Below are positions 46,262-56,844 of a stretch of DNA of 64,000 nt, piece after piece (position 1 is the stretch's first letter; every line of letters begins with the position of its first letter). Location: NCBI GenBank assembly GCA_013115135.1, contig JABANP010000222.1:17509-81508 (forward strand). Direction: 5' to 3'. Origin of the DNA: Perkinsus olseni. Its lineage: Eukaryota; Perkinsozoa; Perkinsida; Perkinsidae. The notes under the pieces were generated by a model. It searched no databases. It had not been told where the DNA came from and was given only the letters and a program-made list of their open reading frames with translations. Both the position numbers and the translations under genes were made by a program.

Positions 46262-46627
46262 ATGCCCTCCCGTTGCTGTTGTAGTGTCCTCCTCTTTTTG
46301 GCAGTCGTTCTCTCCCCACCTGGCGTAGTTTCTCGGCGCCCGGCAGGCATCAGACCCACGCAAACCACTGACACTGTTGTGGAGAGTATCATGCGCCGAT
46401 GTATTGACGAGGGCGAGGTGACCAGTATATTGACACTGATAACACAAGTTTACAGAGAGAGAACAGTGAAGGAATTAGAATGGTCTCGCATGTTCACCAT
46501 GAGAAAAATGCGCGCGATGGAGGGAAATGCCGCCCCCGAAGTCATTATACTTTTGCGACCGCGGCATGATCCAGTTTCTAGACGGCCGAGGCTCCCAAAC
46601 GATGGTCGGAGCGCCAAGTCAAAGTGA
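46262..46627 (+). CDS. small secreted protein, single exon
   Basis: ATG at 46262 to TGA at 46627, 121 residues without introns. It starts MPSRCCCSVLLFLAVVLSPP, a signal peptide, and continues with polar sequence (IMRRCIDEGEVTSILTLITQ, VYRERTVKELEWSRMFTMRK). Divergent from the EDR1-like kinase by about 140 bp. No family is recognised; small secreted proteins of this kind are plentiful in perkinsids and other parasites, so the role is open. Confidence 0.5.
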   Translation: MPSRCCCSVLLFLAVVLSPPGVVSRRPAGIRPTQTTDTVVESIMRRCIDEGEVTSILTLITQVYRERTVKELEWSRMFTMRKMRAMEGNAAPEVIILLRPRHDPVSRRPRLPNDGRSAKSK

Positions 46628-47956
46628 GACTTGACTCCTCCCAGATGAGCTGTATACAGCCAGGTCTTCATCTGGTTTCGGGCGGGTTGGGAATATCCGT
46701 TAACCTTCTATCCAGCAGCAAGCCAGTCGAGACACCAATGCCGTACTCGAGATCGCAACTGTCAACATAACCAGCATGGGTCGCTAACACTCGTTACAGT
46801 AGCCTATAGTGGAGGGATGACAGCGTCGGCACAGAGGAGGGAAGAACAGTGACGGATAGCATGGGAATTGTTTACATCACTACGGTGCAGCTATCGACCA
46901 GAGGATCCTGTATGATAAGTTCCACCGGACGCCGTAAACTCATTATCAGCATGGTCATGGTTGTTTCTGCGCGCAATCAGTTCAAGTTCAACGCAAGATG
47001 CTTGCCTTTCCCTAACTTGTGTCTGCGTGCAACAGTGCACGCAAACGCGTTTGAGAAGCAACTCCGAGAACTAACGAGTCCATCGGCTCATCAGGTGCCT
47101 ACCGCGCCAGAGAACAAGATATGAAGAATGGCGCGACAGGGATACTCTGGCAAATACCCACTATGATGGGGCCCGTGAAAGGTTCATGGGTCGGCCGAAC
47201 GGTGCGACTTACAATCATGAAGTGACGTAACCAATGGTGACACACGCCCCAGGCTCCACGAAGCGTCTCCCTTCATCTATGGGCTTGAGTTGTGTTGAGT
47301 ATCCACATGGGAAGATTCGGTATTGACTTCACAGTTATCACAATGCCATCTACATCACCTGGTATGAGGTCGGAGCCATTGCACAGGCGGCGGAGGAGTG
47401 CTGGTAGTGAGGGAAGAAGGTTCGTAATGAATCGCAAGGTCTTCTTCGCGCCCACGTTGAGCGGCTCAACCTCGAAGATATCAAAACTAGTGTATCAGCT
47501 CCTCGATGATAGGCCCAAACTAGGTGAATTTATACTGTGAAATTCATGCTCTTGCCGACGGCTTCGTTTCCGAATTTTGAACAACCATGACACAATAGAA
47601 GTCCGGGGCCCTCTGAAGGAGCATCCACGAACGTGCCACCGATTGCTATCGGTGGTTTCACCATTATACGGCGCTATCCCAACGGAATTTATTTTAGCAT
47701 TTTCCAACCGCACTGAAACGCGAAGGCTCTAGGGTATTTGCTGTCCAAGAAGGCAGAGTGCAGGGTTACGTTGCCCATCCACGAATCGATCCACGAGGGC
47801 GGTTGCGTTATTGGCCGACCGAACAACAAGCTGCAATACAGCGCGTTCGCGCCCGCTGTTGAAGCGTTGGCAGACTGTTAAATAGTCGAGTGAGCTCGTC
47901 AGTTGAATAGGGCAAGTTGGCTCAGTAATTCCTTACACGGTTGGAACTTCGTGGGG

Positions 47957-47971
47957 GATAGATTTCTATCG
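47957..47971 (+). repeat. 15-bp repeat GATAGATTTCTATCG, copy 1
   Basis: An exact copy occurs at 48255-48269, 298 bp downstream in direct orientation. Its ends are inverted (CGATAG/CTATCG-like). In both places one frame reads IDFYR. Confidence 0.8.
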
Positions 47972-48254
47972 CCAAAAAGCTCGACACGCTCCTGCATTAC
48001 AAGAGAATTCTGACTAAGACGTTCTCATTGGCAATTGGATCAGCATTCACCCTGATTCGCCGATCGACCGTGTTGTATGACAGTCGGTAGAATTGGAGCA
48101 CCCCTATGAGGGCTAATGGGCGAGAGCTAGATGCTGCTCCGTGGTTCGTAAAAAGCCGTTGGAGCAGTTTCCACCAACCTCGGCATCTGAGTGCTGCGGA
48201 TGAATCTCCACAGCTCTATGGACTTAATGAGGCTACACAGTGGAATTGGTTGAC

Positions 48255-48269
48255 GATAGATTTCTATCG
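48255..48269 (+). repeat. 15-bp repeat GATAGATTTCTATCG, copy 2
   Basis: Second exact copy of the element at 47957-47971. It may mark duplicated exons or a small structural element. Confidence 0.8.
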
Positions 48270-48448
48270 GTATTTGGTATCGTCCAGGGTCCTACTGTTG
48301 ATGCAATAAAACTGAACTGTGGGAAATCATACTTGCGGATCTGCGCAGTTCACGGCATGAAACCCATAGCAATCATCCAGGTACTGATGCCGGGCGTCGT
48401 TCCTTATCAGCCGAGAGTGCATCGTCGGAAGGCCTGCGGTCACAGGTG

Positions 48449-51400
48449 AGCGCATTTGAGTCGACGAGGCAATCATTATCTGGTGGGTAGGTCCACGTGG
48501 GCGCCGGTTCGAGTGCAGCCTCGGAGGTTGAGCCTCCATTTCTTCTCATTCCTGATCTTACTAATGCTCCTGGCGGCGCGGAATCCACCAACATCTCATC
48601 CCGCACATTGCCGGCCATACCCGAACCGGTACCGGAAGACGTACTGAAGCCGATTGGGGAGATCGACGAGCGGCGAGAGAAGCTGATGCAGTGGGAAAGG
48701 GTGAAATTACATAAGTAGTAAATGAGGGTAACTGCTGATCATTGCTGATCGCAACGGCGCGATCGAGGACCGACCGCGGCTACTGCTGGTGTGACCCGCT
48801 ATCCTGGTGTAAAGGGCGGAAAGCCGTTCAAGTTTGTCGACTACATGTCTCGTCGCCTCGCGTGGATGATTGAATCGACGGCCCACTGGTCGCTAAAGCA
48901 TACCCGATGCGTTCAGGCGGACAATGGTATTCTCCGTACCGCGATTCGAGAGAGCATATCTTCTATCCTTGGAGCCCAAGCTGCGGCGAAGCCTATGGGT
49001 GCCGGCAGTGGCCTTTATAGCGTAGTGGCCCATTACGCCAGTCCGAGCGGCGTTCAACAGCTGTATTGTTCTAGGTTTGCCTTGGTGTGCCTGCTCTACC
49101 CCTCAATATGGGTCTCTAAATGGGACACCTCTGCCAATATACTATTTAATTCATGCTGGTTAGTAATTGCCTCCCTTGGTGAGCTCTTCCTCTCAGTCAG
49201 ATTGAGGATATTCCCATCCCCTTTCTCAGGTCTATTCGTTCTCTTCACGTTCCCCTTTTCTTTGCCTCCGAGTCGTTATTTAGAGTTATACATCCAGGTC
49301 TGGACAGGCTTCACCATGACCGCTGCTACCATATTTGGTACGCCTTATCGAGTCGCCACCATTACAGGTGCGACGTGCCTCGCCCTGTTCAAGTTCGTCA
49401 CCCTGCGTAACCGATCAGGTACAGATTATAGTGTAGCATTCCCGGGCGCCAATCTTGGCGTGGCCGACATATCAGTTTTCTTGGACCTTATCACCATGTA
49501 AGGCGATTCAACTCAGCTCGTGAACCACCGCCATGTATTTCTCAGTATGTACTTTTCGGTCTACACCCCCCTGAGGATTCGTCGCCTCTTCCCGGTTGCG
49601 GTAGCCATCAATTGCCTTTACGCTGGTATCTCTATCGGCTTCGGCGTCCCTTCCTATGGCACCAACTCGGATGTGATAGAATCATCATCGACAGACCGGT
49701 GGTTCGCCCTGTAGTACTCCCTGCCATCAACACAGCAGCATGGGCCTTTCCAGATCATTGACGTTGGTGCTCATTCTGAGCTCAATTCTCTGCCTGACGG
49801 GAAAGTATCGACTTGAGCTCTTCCAAAGGACCAACTTCCTTCGTCTGGAAGTCTCTCAACGGCGGATCGATGTGGGTTTTCACAGCAGCCGCGTGTGAAG
49901 GCCCGAGGCCGTTGTTGCTGCTGCAGGTACTCGAACGTACCATAGTAGCCTTCGATAGTTCTAATGATAAGGCCACCAGGGTCACACAGATGCAGTTGAC
50001 GCACAAGGTGGGATTATCGGACAGGAGGCAGTGCGCAGCTCAGAGCTGTCTTTTCAGAGGCTGCTGCTGATGGAAAAGTTGATATTTTCGGGCGAGGTCG
50101 AGCGGCCTGAGTGGGCTGAATGTCCACAATGGCCAGCTAGCCAGCGATCTAGACCATGCGCTGTCCTTGGTACCTGCCCCTCTTTAAGTACAGCCCATTG
50201 TCACTAGAACCGATAGGTGCGGAAGTCGGAGAAGTCCCTATTCGTATTGGACTTCCAGAAGGAGGTTCTCATGGAGGGCATGTCCTCCCATGAGCAGCAG
50301 AGGGTATGATACAGCACGTCGTCTCTCGCCTTGGTGGAGGACCCGTTTTCAGATGGCGTCTGGGGAGACCCCTAAGTCGGGGAGATTCGGGCAGTCGGGG
50401 AGGCCACGGCCCTGCAGCATCCCTCCTGTATTGCTCGGCACTATACACCCCCATGTCAAGTGTTGCGCCAGGATCGAGAGCAACAGCTGCAGCTGCAGCA
50501 TCACGGTAGGGCCGAGGGCCCACCATCCAGCGGCCAAGAGGATGGGCGTTGAACCTTGTTCTTGATTTGCGTAGACCTTGATGGTCATCCCGCTGGCTCA
50601 GCGTGGGCTATTCGAATTAGTGGAGTACATACCTCCTCCAGCCAGAATCTTCACGCGCTGAGCATTAACGCGCTGCCCGATTGCAGTAGCATCACCGAGA
50701 GAGTCTTCATAATGATGCGGTTCATACAGATACGGCGCGCGTGGAAGCACTCCCTCGGCGGCGGCTGTGCAGCCTGGTGGTGAGGACTCGGCCGGAGTAC
50801 CACCGACAGCCTGCTTTGTCGATGATTATGAACCTCTCTTGCGGAGGGTTGGTCGTGATTTCACGCTTGATGTTGAAGAGCTCTGGGGCTCTCACCAGGT
50901 GAGGAGGACATCCTGGGATCTGGTGGAGTATCTTCTGTCAGGAGGAGAGCCGGTGTAACCCCGACTGCGTCCTGGCCCTGTACAGAGCTGTCGCTCGAGC
51001 TTGCTTCCCGGATGACCAGGCGAACCGGATACTCAACATTGGTGAGAGAGATTACAACATTAGCTAGAGGTGTCAGAATAGAGTGCGCGAAAATTCGAGC
51101 GAGCATGGATAAATAAAAACGTGGGACGTTTATGTCAGGATACTTCTGCCGATCAGGTTCGGAAGCTCCGGACGGTCCCCAGTGTCCGGTCTATGAGAGG
51201 TTCCTCGCTGAGGTGTGCAGTCGGTATCTCATCTCGGTACCGTACCACAACGCTGTTCATGCTGCACAAGTGACCCATCACTGGTGAGATCCCGCTGCTG
51301 ATAGGCCGAGTCCTTCATGGCCTCTTTCTCAGTGCTGCCATCATCAACTCCCTCGGGGATACGCTCGGCCCTGTCCGATCTAGACTGGGCGTCTCTGGTC

Positions 51401-53435
51401 ATTGCCTGCATGTGCCACGATGTTGGTCACTTCGGCCGAACTAACAAGTTCTTGGTCGAGACTCGGCATCCGTTGGCACTCCGGTAAGTGGTGACCTCTT
51501 CTGTGACCGCCCTACGATGGGCATCAGGTACAACGATCGGTCTGTTATGGAGAACTACCATGCGGCCACTATGTTTGATATGCTCAAGGAAAGCGAGGAT
51601 TGGGATATCTCTCGGGGCCTGTCCAGGTAGGAGGCGGGTGGCTGCTTCAAGGATTCATGACGATCCAACGTTCCCAGTGCCAAAACGTGACAAGGGTCGG
51701 AAGGGCTGCCCTCGGTCAGTGGTGTTGTGGTAGGTCCGAGCTGAAGCGTTTCCGCAGCCAGATCGTGGCCTTGATATTGAGCACAGATTTAGGAGCCACA
51801 CAGAGTCTCCTAGATCAGATCAAGGTGTGCCCTTCCCCTCACTGCGAGATCTGTTACTGATCATCCTAGGGTCGGGTCGAGGCTGGGACTGCGCTTAGCG
51901 TATCCCAGTTCCCAGAGGACTCGCGGCTAATTCGAGAGCTCAGCATATGCATGGCCGATTGTGGTCACGTTTGGCTCACTTGGGATTTGCACTACAAGTG
52001 GGCAGTGAGACTGTGTAGCAATACAGCTAGCCGGCGTGCCCCTCCTATACTCATCTCCCCTCAGCCTCGGAGTTCGCGGCGGAGGCTCGTGAACTAGCTA
52101 CGATGAGAGCAGGACTGGGGACACCGCTGACGAGTAGCCTTCCGGGGTCAGACGGAGGTGGACCGGCGCCGGCTGAGCAGATCTCCTTTATTGAACAATG
52201 TGAAGCGGATGGTGGCTCTGAGTCCTTTCAATGGCTCCTTGGTCGTCAGGCCCGGTGGCGTTGGTCCGAGCGATGCAGTCGCTGGTTGATCTAGACGGCG
52301 GAACTGAGTTTGCTAGTACCGCCTCTGAGTGGTCGAAGGCTGTCGAGAAGGCGCTACTCGATAACGCTAGTCGCTGGAGGGAGATGGAGGCGGAAGAAGT
52401 GTCAAGGCGGTGAGGTCTGGGTCCTCCGCTGCGATTGGTCATGGCTTCGTGTCAGGTCGGCCGAGGCTGGGTCCCGAGGCTCTGAGGGCACACCACTGAG
52501 CTCGGAGGGAGCGACGTCTTCGTGAGTGATAGAATGCATTTGAGGTTGATCAGCTTCACTGACTTCAGGGAGGAGAGAAGTGGGGAGGCACCGGTAGATA
52601 GCGGGAACAGCCCCGCGGACCAGAGGTGAGTCTGGATGATGGTGGTCACTCTCGGGCTTCGGCTAGGGTGATTTTGTAGTGATGACGATGACGATGTACC
52701 AATGATGAGCTATCGGGAGATGTACGGAGGTCCTGAGGGCAGGTCGTCGGAGGCCGAAGACGGCGGCGTCGGGTATGAGCACCTCGCAAACGTCACACGG
52801 CAGTATAATGATGATGATCAGGTCTAGTGGTATTGATAGTGATGATGAGCCTCCAATGCTCAGCTATTCGGCCCTCTACAACGCGGATGGGACCAGCAAC
52901 GTCCAGGCCAGTCGTCGGTAAGAAGAACATGCCCAATTTTGAGGTTGCTGCTGACAGCATTGCTTCAGGCCCGTCCCCGAATCAGCCATAACCTCGAGTG
53001 GAGAGCCGCCGCTGCTCAGCTACTCAGCTCTCTACAGGCCCGATGGCACCAGCATCGTACAACCGACGCCGCAACGGTGAGACGATGCTGCTGCCCTTTG
53101 CCTCCTACGGCATCCCTGTGGTTGTTAGTGACAGCGGGGTTGATGATGATGACGATGGTCCACCGTTGATGAGCTACAGCGAACTTTATGGACGACAGCA
53201 GCGAGCATCCAGCCGGTGAGTTGGAATTGCCGTCCTTACCGCTACTGGCAGTGCGTCTATTCTCAGGAGTGCAGTGGATGACTCCCACCCTCCGACTCAC
53301 AGCAGAAGCTATGACGACTCGTACACTAGGTCAGGCAGAATTCAACCACCCTCGAAGTAAGGCCATCCGGAGGTTCCCAGTCTTTTGATGTGCTCCTTTT
53401 CCAGCGCCGGCCCACCTCCTCCTACCAATGGTTAG
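48449..53435 (+). CDS. membrane-bound 3',5'-cyclic nucleotide phosphodiesterase
   Basis: Hydrolyses cAMP and/or cGMP. N-terminal exons: SEVEPPFLLIPDLTNAPGG, PVPEDVLKPIGEIDERREKL, YPGVKGGKPFKFVDYMSRRL. Several hydrophobic segments follow (ALVCLLYPSIW, NSCWLVIASLGELFLSV, FTMTAATIFGTPYRVATITG, LFPVAVAINCLYAGISIGFG, SLTLVLILSSILCL), giving a polytopic membrane part before YRLELFQRTNFLRLEVSQR. The PDE domain: RDFTLDVEELWGSHQ, YLISVPYHNAVHAAQVTHH (HNxxHAxxV), LVIACMCHDVGHFGRTNKFL (HDxGH), ALRYNDRSVMENYHAATMFD, FRSQIVALILSTDLGAT, ICMADCGHVWLTWDLHYKW (metal-binding Asp), EQISFIEQCVKPM (the purine-binding Gln). The tail has four repeated exons. The layout resembles apicomplexan PDEs. The start is not settled and may lie upstream; the last exon may end at about 53358 if not spliced. 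Confidence 0.82.
52680..53215 (+). repeat. four tandem duplicated exons in the phosphodiesterase tail
   Basis: Exons 52680-52772 (93 nt), 52828-52917 (90), 52969-53076 (108) and 53129-53215 (87) are all multiples of three, and all begin and end in phase 2. Each encodes a short version of [D/E-rich]-PP-hydrophobic pair-SY-x-x-(L/M)-Y: VPMMSYREMY, PPMLSYSALY, PPLLSYSALY, PPLMSYSELY. The introns between them are 55, 51 and 52 nt. This is the pattern expected from repeated exon duplication. Confidence 0.82.
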
Positions 53436-53533
53436 CCCAGTGTGGCGGCAGGAGATGACTAAAGGCCTCCTTGCCGTCACACAACGTCACAATTCCTGTA
53501 TACCACCTGGCATAATACAGCACGATTTTGTCA

Positions 53534-53797
53534 TCATTCTTTTACAAACGTTTCACCATTCTCTGTCAAAGGAGCTGAGTTAATGGCGGTGCCGCCTGTC
53601 TCCGCAAAAATCGAGGCTACGGCCCTGGAACGGCAAAAGCGCGCGCCCGTGTGATCGATATTCTGCGCATTTATCGGGCGCGCGAAGTGTATAGTTCTGG
53701 TCTCCTCGTGACCAAGAGCCGTCGCCGCTGGGGGTTGGGGCTCTGCTTCGCCGCGATCACGTCTTTTGTTGTCAGTTGAGTTATCATTTGTTGACAT
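53534..53797 (-). CDS. small hypothetical protein
   Basis: A single-exon frame of 87 residues from ATG at 53797 (MSTNDNSTDNKRRDRGEAEP) to TGA at 53534. The middle reads RTIHFARPINAQNIDHTGAR. It is divergent from the gene at 53882 with an 84-bp gap. No homology is recognised and a chance reading frame is possible. Confidence 0.35.
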   Translation of the reverse strand: MSTNDNSTDNKRRDRGEAEPQPPAATALGHEETRTIHFARPINAQNIDHTGARFCRSRAVASIFAETGGTAINSAPLTENGETFVKE

Positions 53798-53881
53798 CTC
53801 TCAACAGCAAAGCAAGCGTCTTTGTAGCGCAACTTACTACTAGTAAAAACAACGTAAAATTGGAGTATAATTGACAAGTCA

Positions 53882-55061
53882 ATGGAGCAAGACAAAAGCA
53901 ACAACAACAGCAGCAGCAGCAGCAGCAGTAACACGAGTGCAAGAAGCGACAACAGCATCGCCGGCACCGACTCGGTGACAGCGGCCATCAGGACCGAGAC
54001 GGCTATCGTCGAGGAGCCTTCCAATTCTGAGACTTCTGAAAGTCCTGACAAAATTGATAATAATGAAGCAAGCGTCTCTGCAGTAACCAATGTTAACGAG
54101 GATAAACCTAAAGTGGCTGCTGAAGTGAATGCAGGAGACTCGCCAGGCTCGGATCCACTCGGCTGGGGTAAGCAGCAGCTGCTGCTGTTACTGACTACTG
54201 TACTGTTGCCTTTTTCAGCCGTTGACAAGTTACTAAGCCGTATCGTGAAGGAGAACAGCATTGAGCAGCTTATCGCTCTGTTGTCTGAAATGACCAAGAA
54301 GGCTCTATTTTTGCAGCATCAACTCGACATGAGCAACACACGTAATAATCAGTTGCTCGGCGAGATTGAAGAACTGAAGAACGCCCTCGACGAGGAGCGG
54401 CGAAAATTTCAAGCATTGGAACCGCCAGCACCACCGCCTCCAGTGGCCCCGGCGACGTATGCTGCTGAAGTGCCGAACGGATTGGGTGAGATGGTTCCTC
54501 CTGGAAGGGCGGTGTCGCAGCTTAGTGAACTTTATGAAAAACACCACATCGACCGGGAGGCTCGGGAAATGCTCAGCAACTCTCGTAAAATAAGGAGACC
54601 AGATCAGCGACAGATGGTGATAGATCTATTCCTCGAGAAGGTGGGCCATGAACAGGGCAAGGACGTCTTGGCTGCGTTGAAGGTAAGATAAAGCCTCTGT
54701 GCTGCTGCTATGCTGAGCCGTCCTCCATGCTCAGGGACTTCCCGATTTCGGTACTGGCGATCCTGTGCCAGGAGCGGATGCCAGGCATAACCGTCGAATG
54801 CATAACCGTCGTGGCGGCGACCAGCAGCACCATCCTCTGCATGCCCGTTCTGGTCCCGAGAACAGGAGTTGGCTATTTGCTCAATGCGTGAAGGAGATTG
54901 AGTTCAAGATTCAAGAGCCGCAACAAGGAGCCCCACCTCAACGGCACAACAGGAATGACTACTATGACTACAATAGGGCCAAGTGGTCAGGGAATAATGG
55001 TCGTAATAATGATCGTGGTGTTGGCGCCTGGGCTCATCGCCGAGATGCTAGCGGATGGTGA
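53882..55061 (+). CDS. coiled-coil protein with polyserine N-terminus, function unknown
   Basis: ATG at 53882 opens MEQDKSNNN followed by a polyserine run made by CAG repeats (53908-53928). An acidic, disordered region follows, then a 51-nt intron after DPLGW that has no in-frame stop. Removing it joins GW to AVDKLLSRIVKENSIEQLIA and LLSEMTKKALFLQHQLDM, then NNQLLGEIEELKNALDEERR (coiled coil) and a proline stretch (PPAPPPPVAPATYAA). A second intron of about 50 nt follows AALK, leading to GLPDFGTGDPVPGADARHNR and an Arg/Asn/Gly-rich end (RNDYYDYNRAKWSGNNGRNN) that could bind RNA. It stops at 55061. No known family. Confidence 0.58.
53908..53928 (+). repeat. CAG microsatellite coding for polyserine
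   Basis: Seven perfect CAG units read in the AGC frame as serine, in exon 1 of the coiled-coil gene. The number of serines may vary between strains. Confidence 0.9.
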
Positions 55062-55926
55062 TATCGCTTGGGGGGTTGACTTTAATATTGATGATGTCCT
55101 CGAGGCTGAGCTCTTCGCCCTTATTGGTCAGATCAGCCAGCCTCTTCCACTACATCATTCTCTTATGTTTTTGAATCTATCAGTTTAGGAACAGTACCAT
55201 TGCCAAGCGTATCCTACTAGCAGCTCGCTACATTGCGTCATCAGCCCCCCTCTCGAATCTATCGTCATATTCAGCATCGTCGTCGTATAATCAGCGTAAC
55301 CAGCTTTTACTGCTGTTAACTCCCTCCTCTGCCGGTGCCATTCCGACCATCCTCGGCTTGCGCTCTTGCTGCTGCTATCACTTTGTGGCGAGCCTGGGTC
55401 GTGAGTTCCTTTGTAATTTCTGCCCTTTCTCGCGAGATGTTCTTTGGCCTCGTCGCCTGTTCGTCATCGTCTTTCTCTTCTATGGGTTTCAACTACGGCT
55501 AACAGCTCCATTACCACCACGAATGTGATGATGATTCGATTTCCCCTTCCGGAATGCCCGATGATCAGCTACGTCGCTATTGTTATCACCATGCTTGTGC
55601 TTTCGATTAATTATCATCACTGTTTTGCTCCTGCCGATCGTTGAATGCCCTTTGTAAGCCAGCCATGCTGCGACCATTACTACTAGCGTGAGAATGATGT
55701 TGCTGGTAGTAGCGACATTATCAATACTAGCTTCGTCCTTCGAAGAAGACAGGACAGAGAAGACGACGGCCGAGGTCACATTAGTTGAGATGGAGGCGTT
55801 ATTGTTGTGGATGCTCTGTGGGTCAGTACTGTGGCGAAGGCGATATCATCTTAGAAAGTAACCAGTTGTAACTGTTGCGCTAGTGTCGACTTAATCTGGT
55901 TACTCGGAGGCAGTTTTCCGGTGGCG
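55062..55926. other. region without confident gene
   Basis: A plus-strand hydrophobic stretch (VIVITMLVLSINYHHC-like, near 55600) and a minus-strand one (55489-55779, MTSAVVFSVLSSSKDEASID) overlap. Neither is convincing. The minus-strand frame has a transmembrane-like segment (IILTLVVMVAAWLAYKG). Confidence 0.25.
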
Positions 55927-56726
55927 ATGCGTTCCCGACTGAGGAGTCTGATACTTCTATTTGGAGTAGCCCTCTACACTCTAGTGTTGACGGTAGTGTC
56001 ACCATCATCATCGGGCGTCATTGCATCATGTGATTTACAATAGGTCAATACGACTCAATCTTTGTTCCTCTGGCTGGGTGGCAGTAGCAGCAGCGACAGG
56101 GAGTCGTCGGTAGGTGCAGGCGTTGGTAGCGCCCCTTGACCATTACCATCCCAGGCCGAGCACTCTCTAGCCGCTCTCGATGACCGGTTACTCGCAGCCC
56201 ACTCTAAGGCACTCGATGCTTACGTTAATTGTGTGGCGCGTGACGCTGCGGCCAGCTCGGATCGGGCATGCCGGCGAGAGGCTATGGGAATCTTCGATAC
56301 GGTCGCTGCTGAGACTCGGGGGCGGATCGGAGCTGAAGAGAGGCCGAGGTTCTGGTGAAATCGGCACGGAAACTTCTGCAGACGGGATTGGACATGCTCC
56401 AAGGCGAAGTGAATCAGCTCAGACTGGCAGCACAAGCCGCCAACGATGAGCAACGGCAGGCGCTGGCGTGGATAGGAGAGATGGCGCAACGATCGAAGGA
56501 TCGTCAGAACACTCCCAAGCCCACTGGCATCCGTCTCCGAGGGGACTCTTTAAAGAAGGGTGGTTTCAAAGATGCCATTAGCAGTATATTAGGCAGTATC
56601 GAAGTCAACAGCCCAGACGGAGGTGTCCGATTCAATTCCGGCGGAGGCGAGGGCGGCAAGTCCATCCTCGAGTTGATTGGGCGATCGGCTCAGGATGCGG
56701 GGCCTTCCCTGACGTTCGAGTGGTAG
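55927..56726 (+). CDS. signal-anchored helical protein, function unknown
   Basis: ATG at 55927 gives MRSRLRSLILLFGVALYTLV then a Ser-rich stretch, a typical signal anchor. Further exons read LAALDDRLLAAHSKALDAYV, NCVARDAAASSDRACRREAM, GIFDTVAAETRGRIGAEER, then KSARKLLQTGLDMLQGEVNQ, LRLAAQAANDEQRQALAWIG (coiled coil) and KKGGFKDAISSILGSIEVNS, ending GPSLTFEW and TAG at 56724-56726. It could be an extracytoplasmic coiled-coil protein. No family is recognised. A variant of the recurring 13-mer lies at 56227 inside the coding exon. Confidence 0.5.
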
Positions 56727-56844
56727 CCCTGGAGGGAGCGGTACCCTGTATCATTATACGTTAGTTTCACTGTGGATTCACTATGGGAAGCTGTTGTGTT
56801 GGTGGACGCGGGTGATGTTCATAATTTCAGTCATCTATTGGTGA

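Larger units (their letters stand above)
46628..48448. other. poorly resolved region with scattered coding segments
   Basis: Plus-strand pieces look translated: FGIDFTVITMPSTSPGMRSE with KVFFAPTLSGSTSKISKLVY (47292-47540), RVFAVQEGRVQGYVAHPRID then PRGRLRYWPTEQQAAIQ (about 47720-47870), and KLDTLLHYKRILTKTFSLAI (about 47975-48090). I could not join them or find a start. They may be exons of a small secreted-type gene or the 5' end of the phosphodiesterase gene. A 15-base repeat occurs at 47957 and 48255. Confidence 0.3.

Noticed and set aside
53671..54297. Long minus-strand frame (208 residues) opposite the coiled-coil gene
   Set aside because: Its leucine-rich content is the reverse of CAG/acidic coding on the plus strand. 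The plus-strand gene has good introns and a coiled coil.
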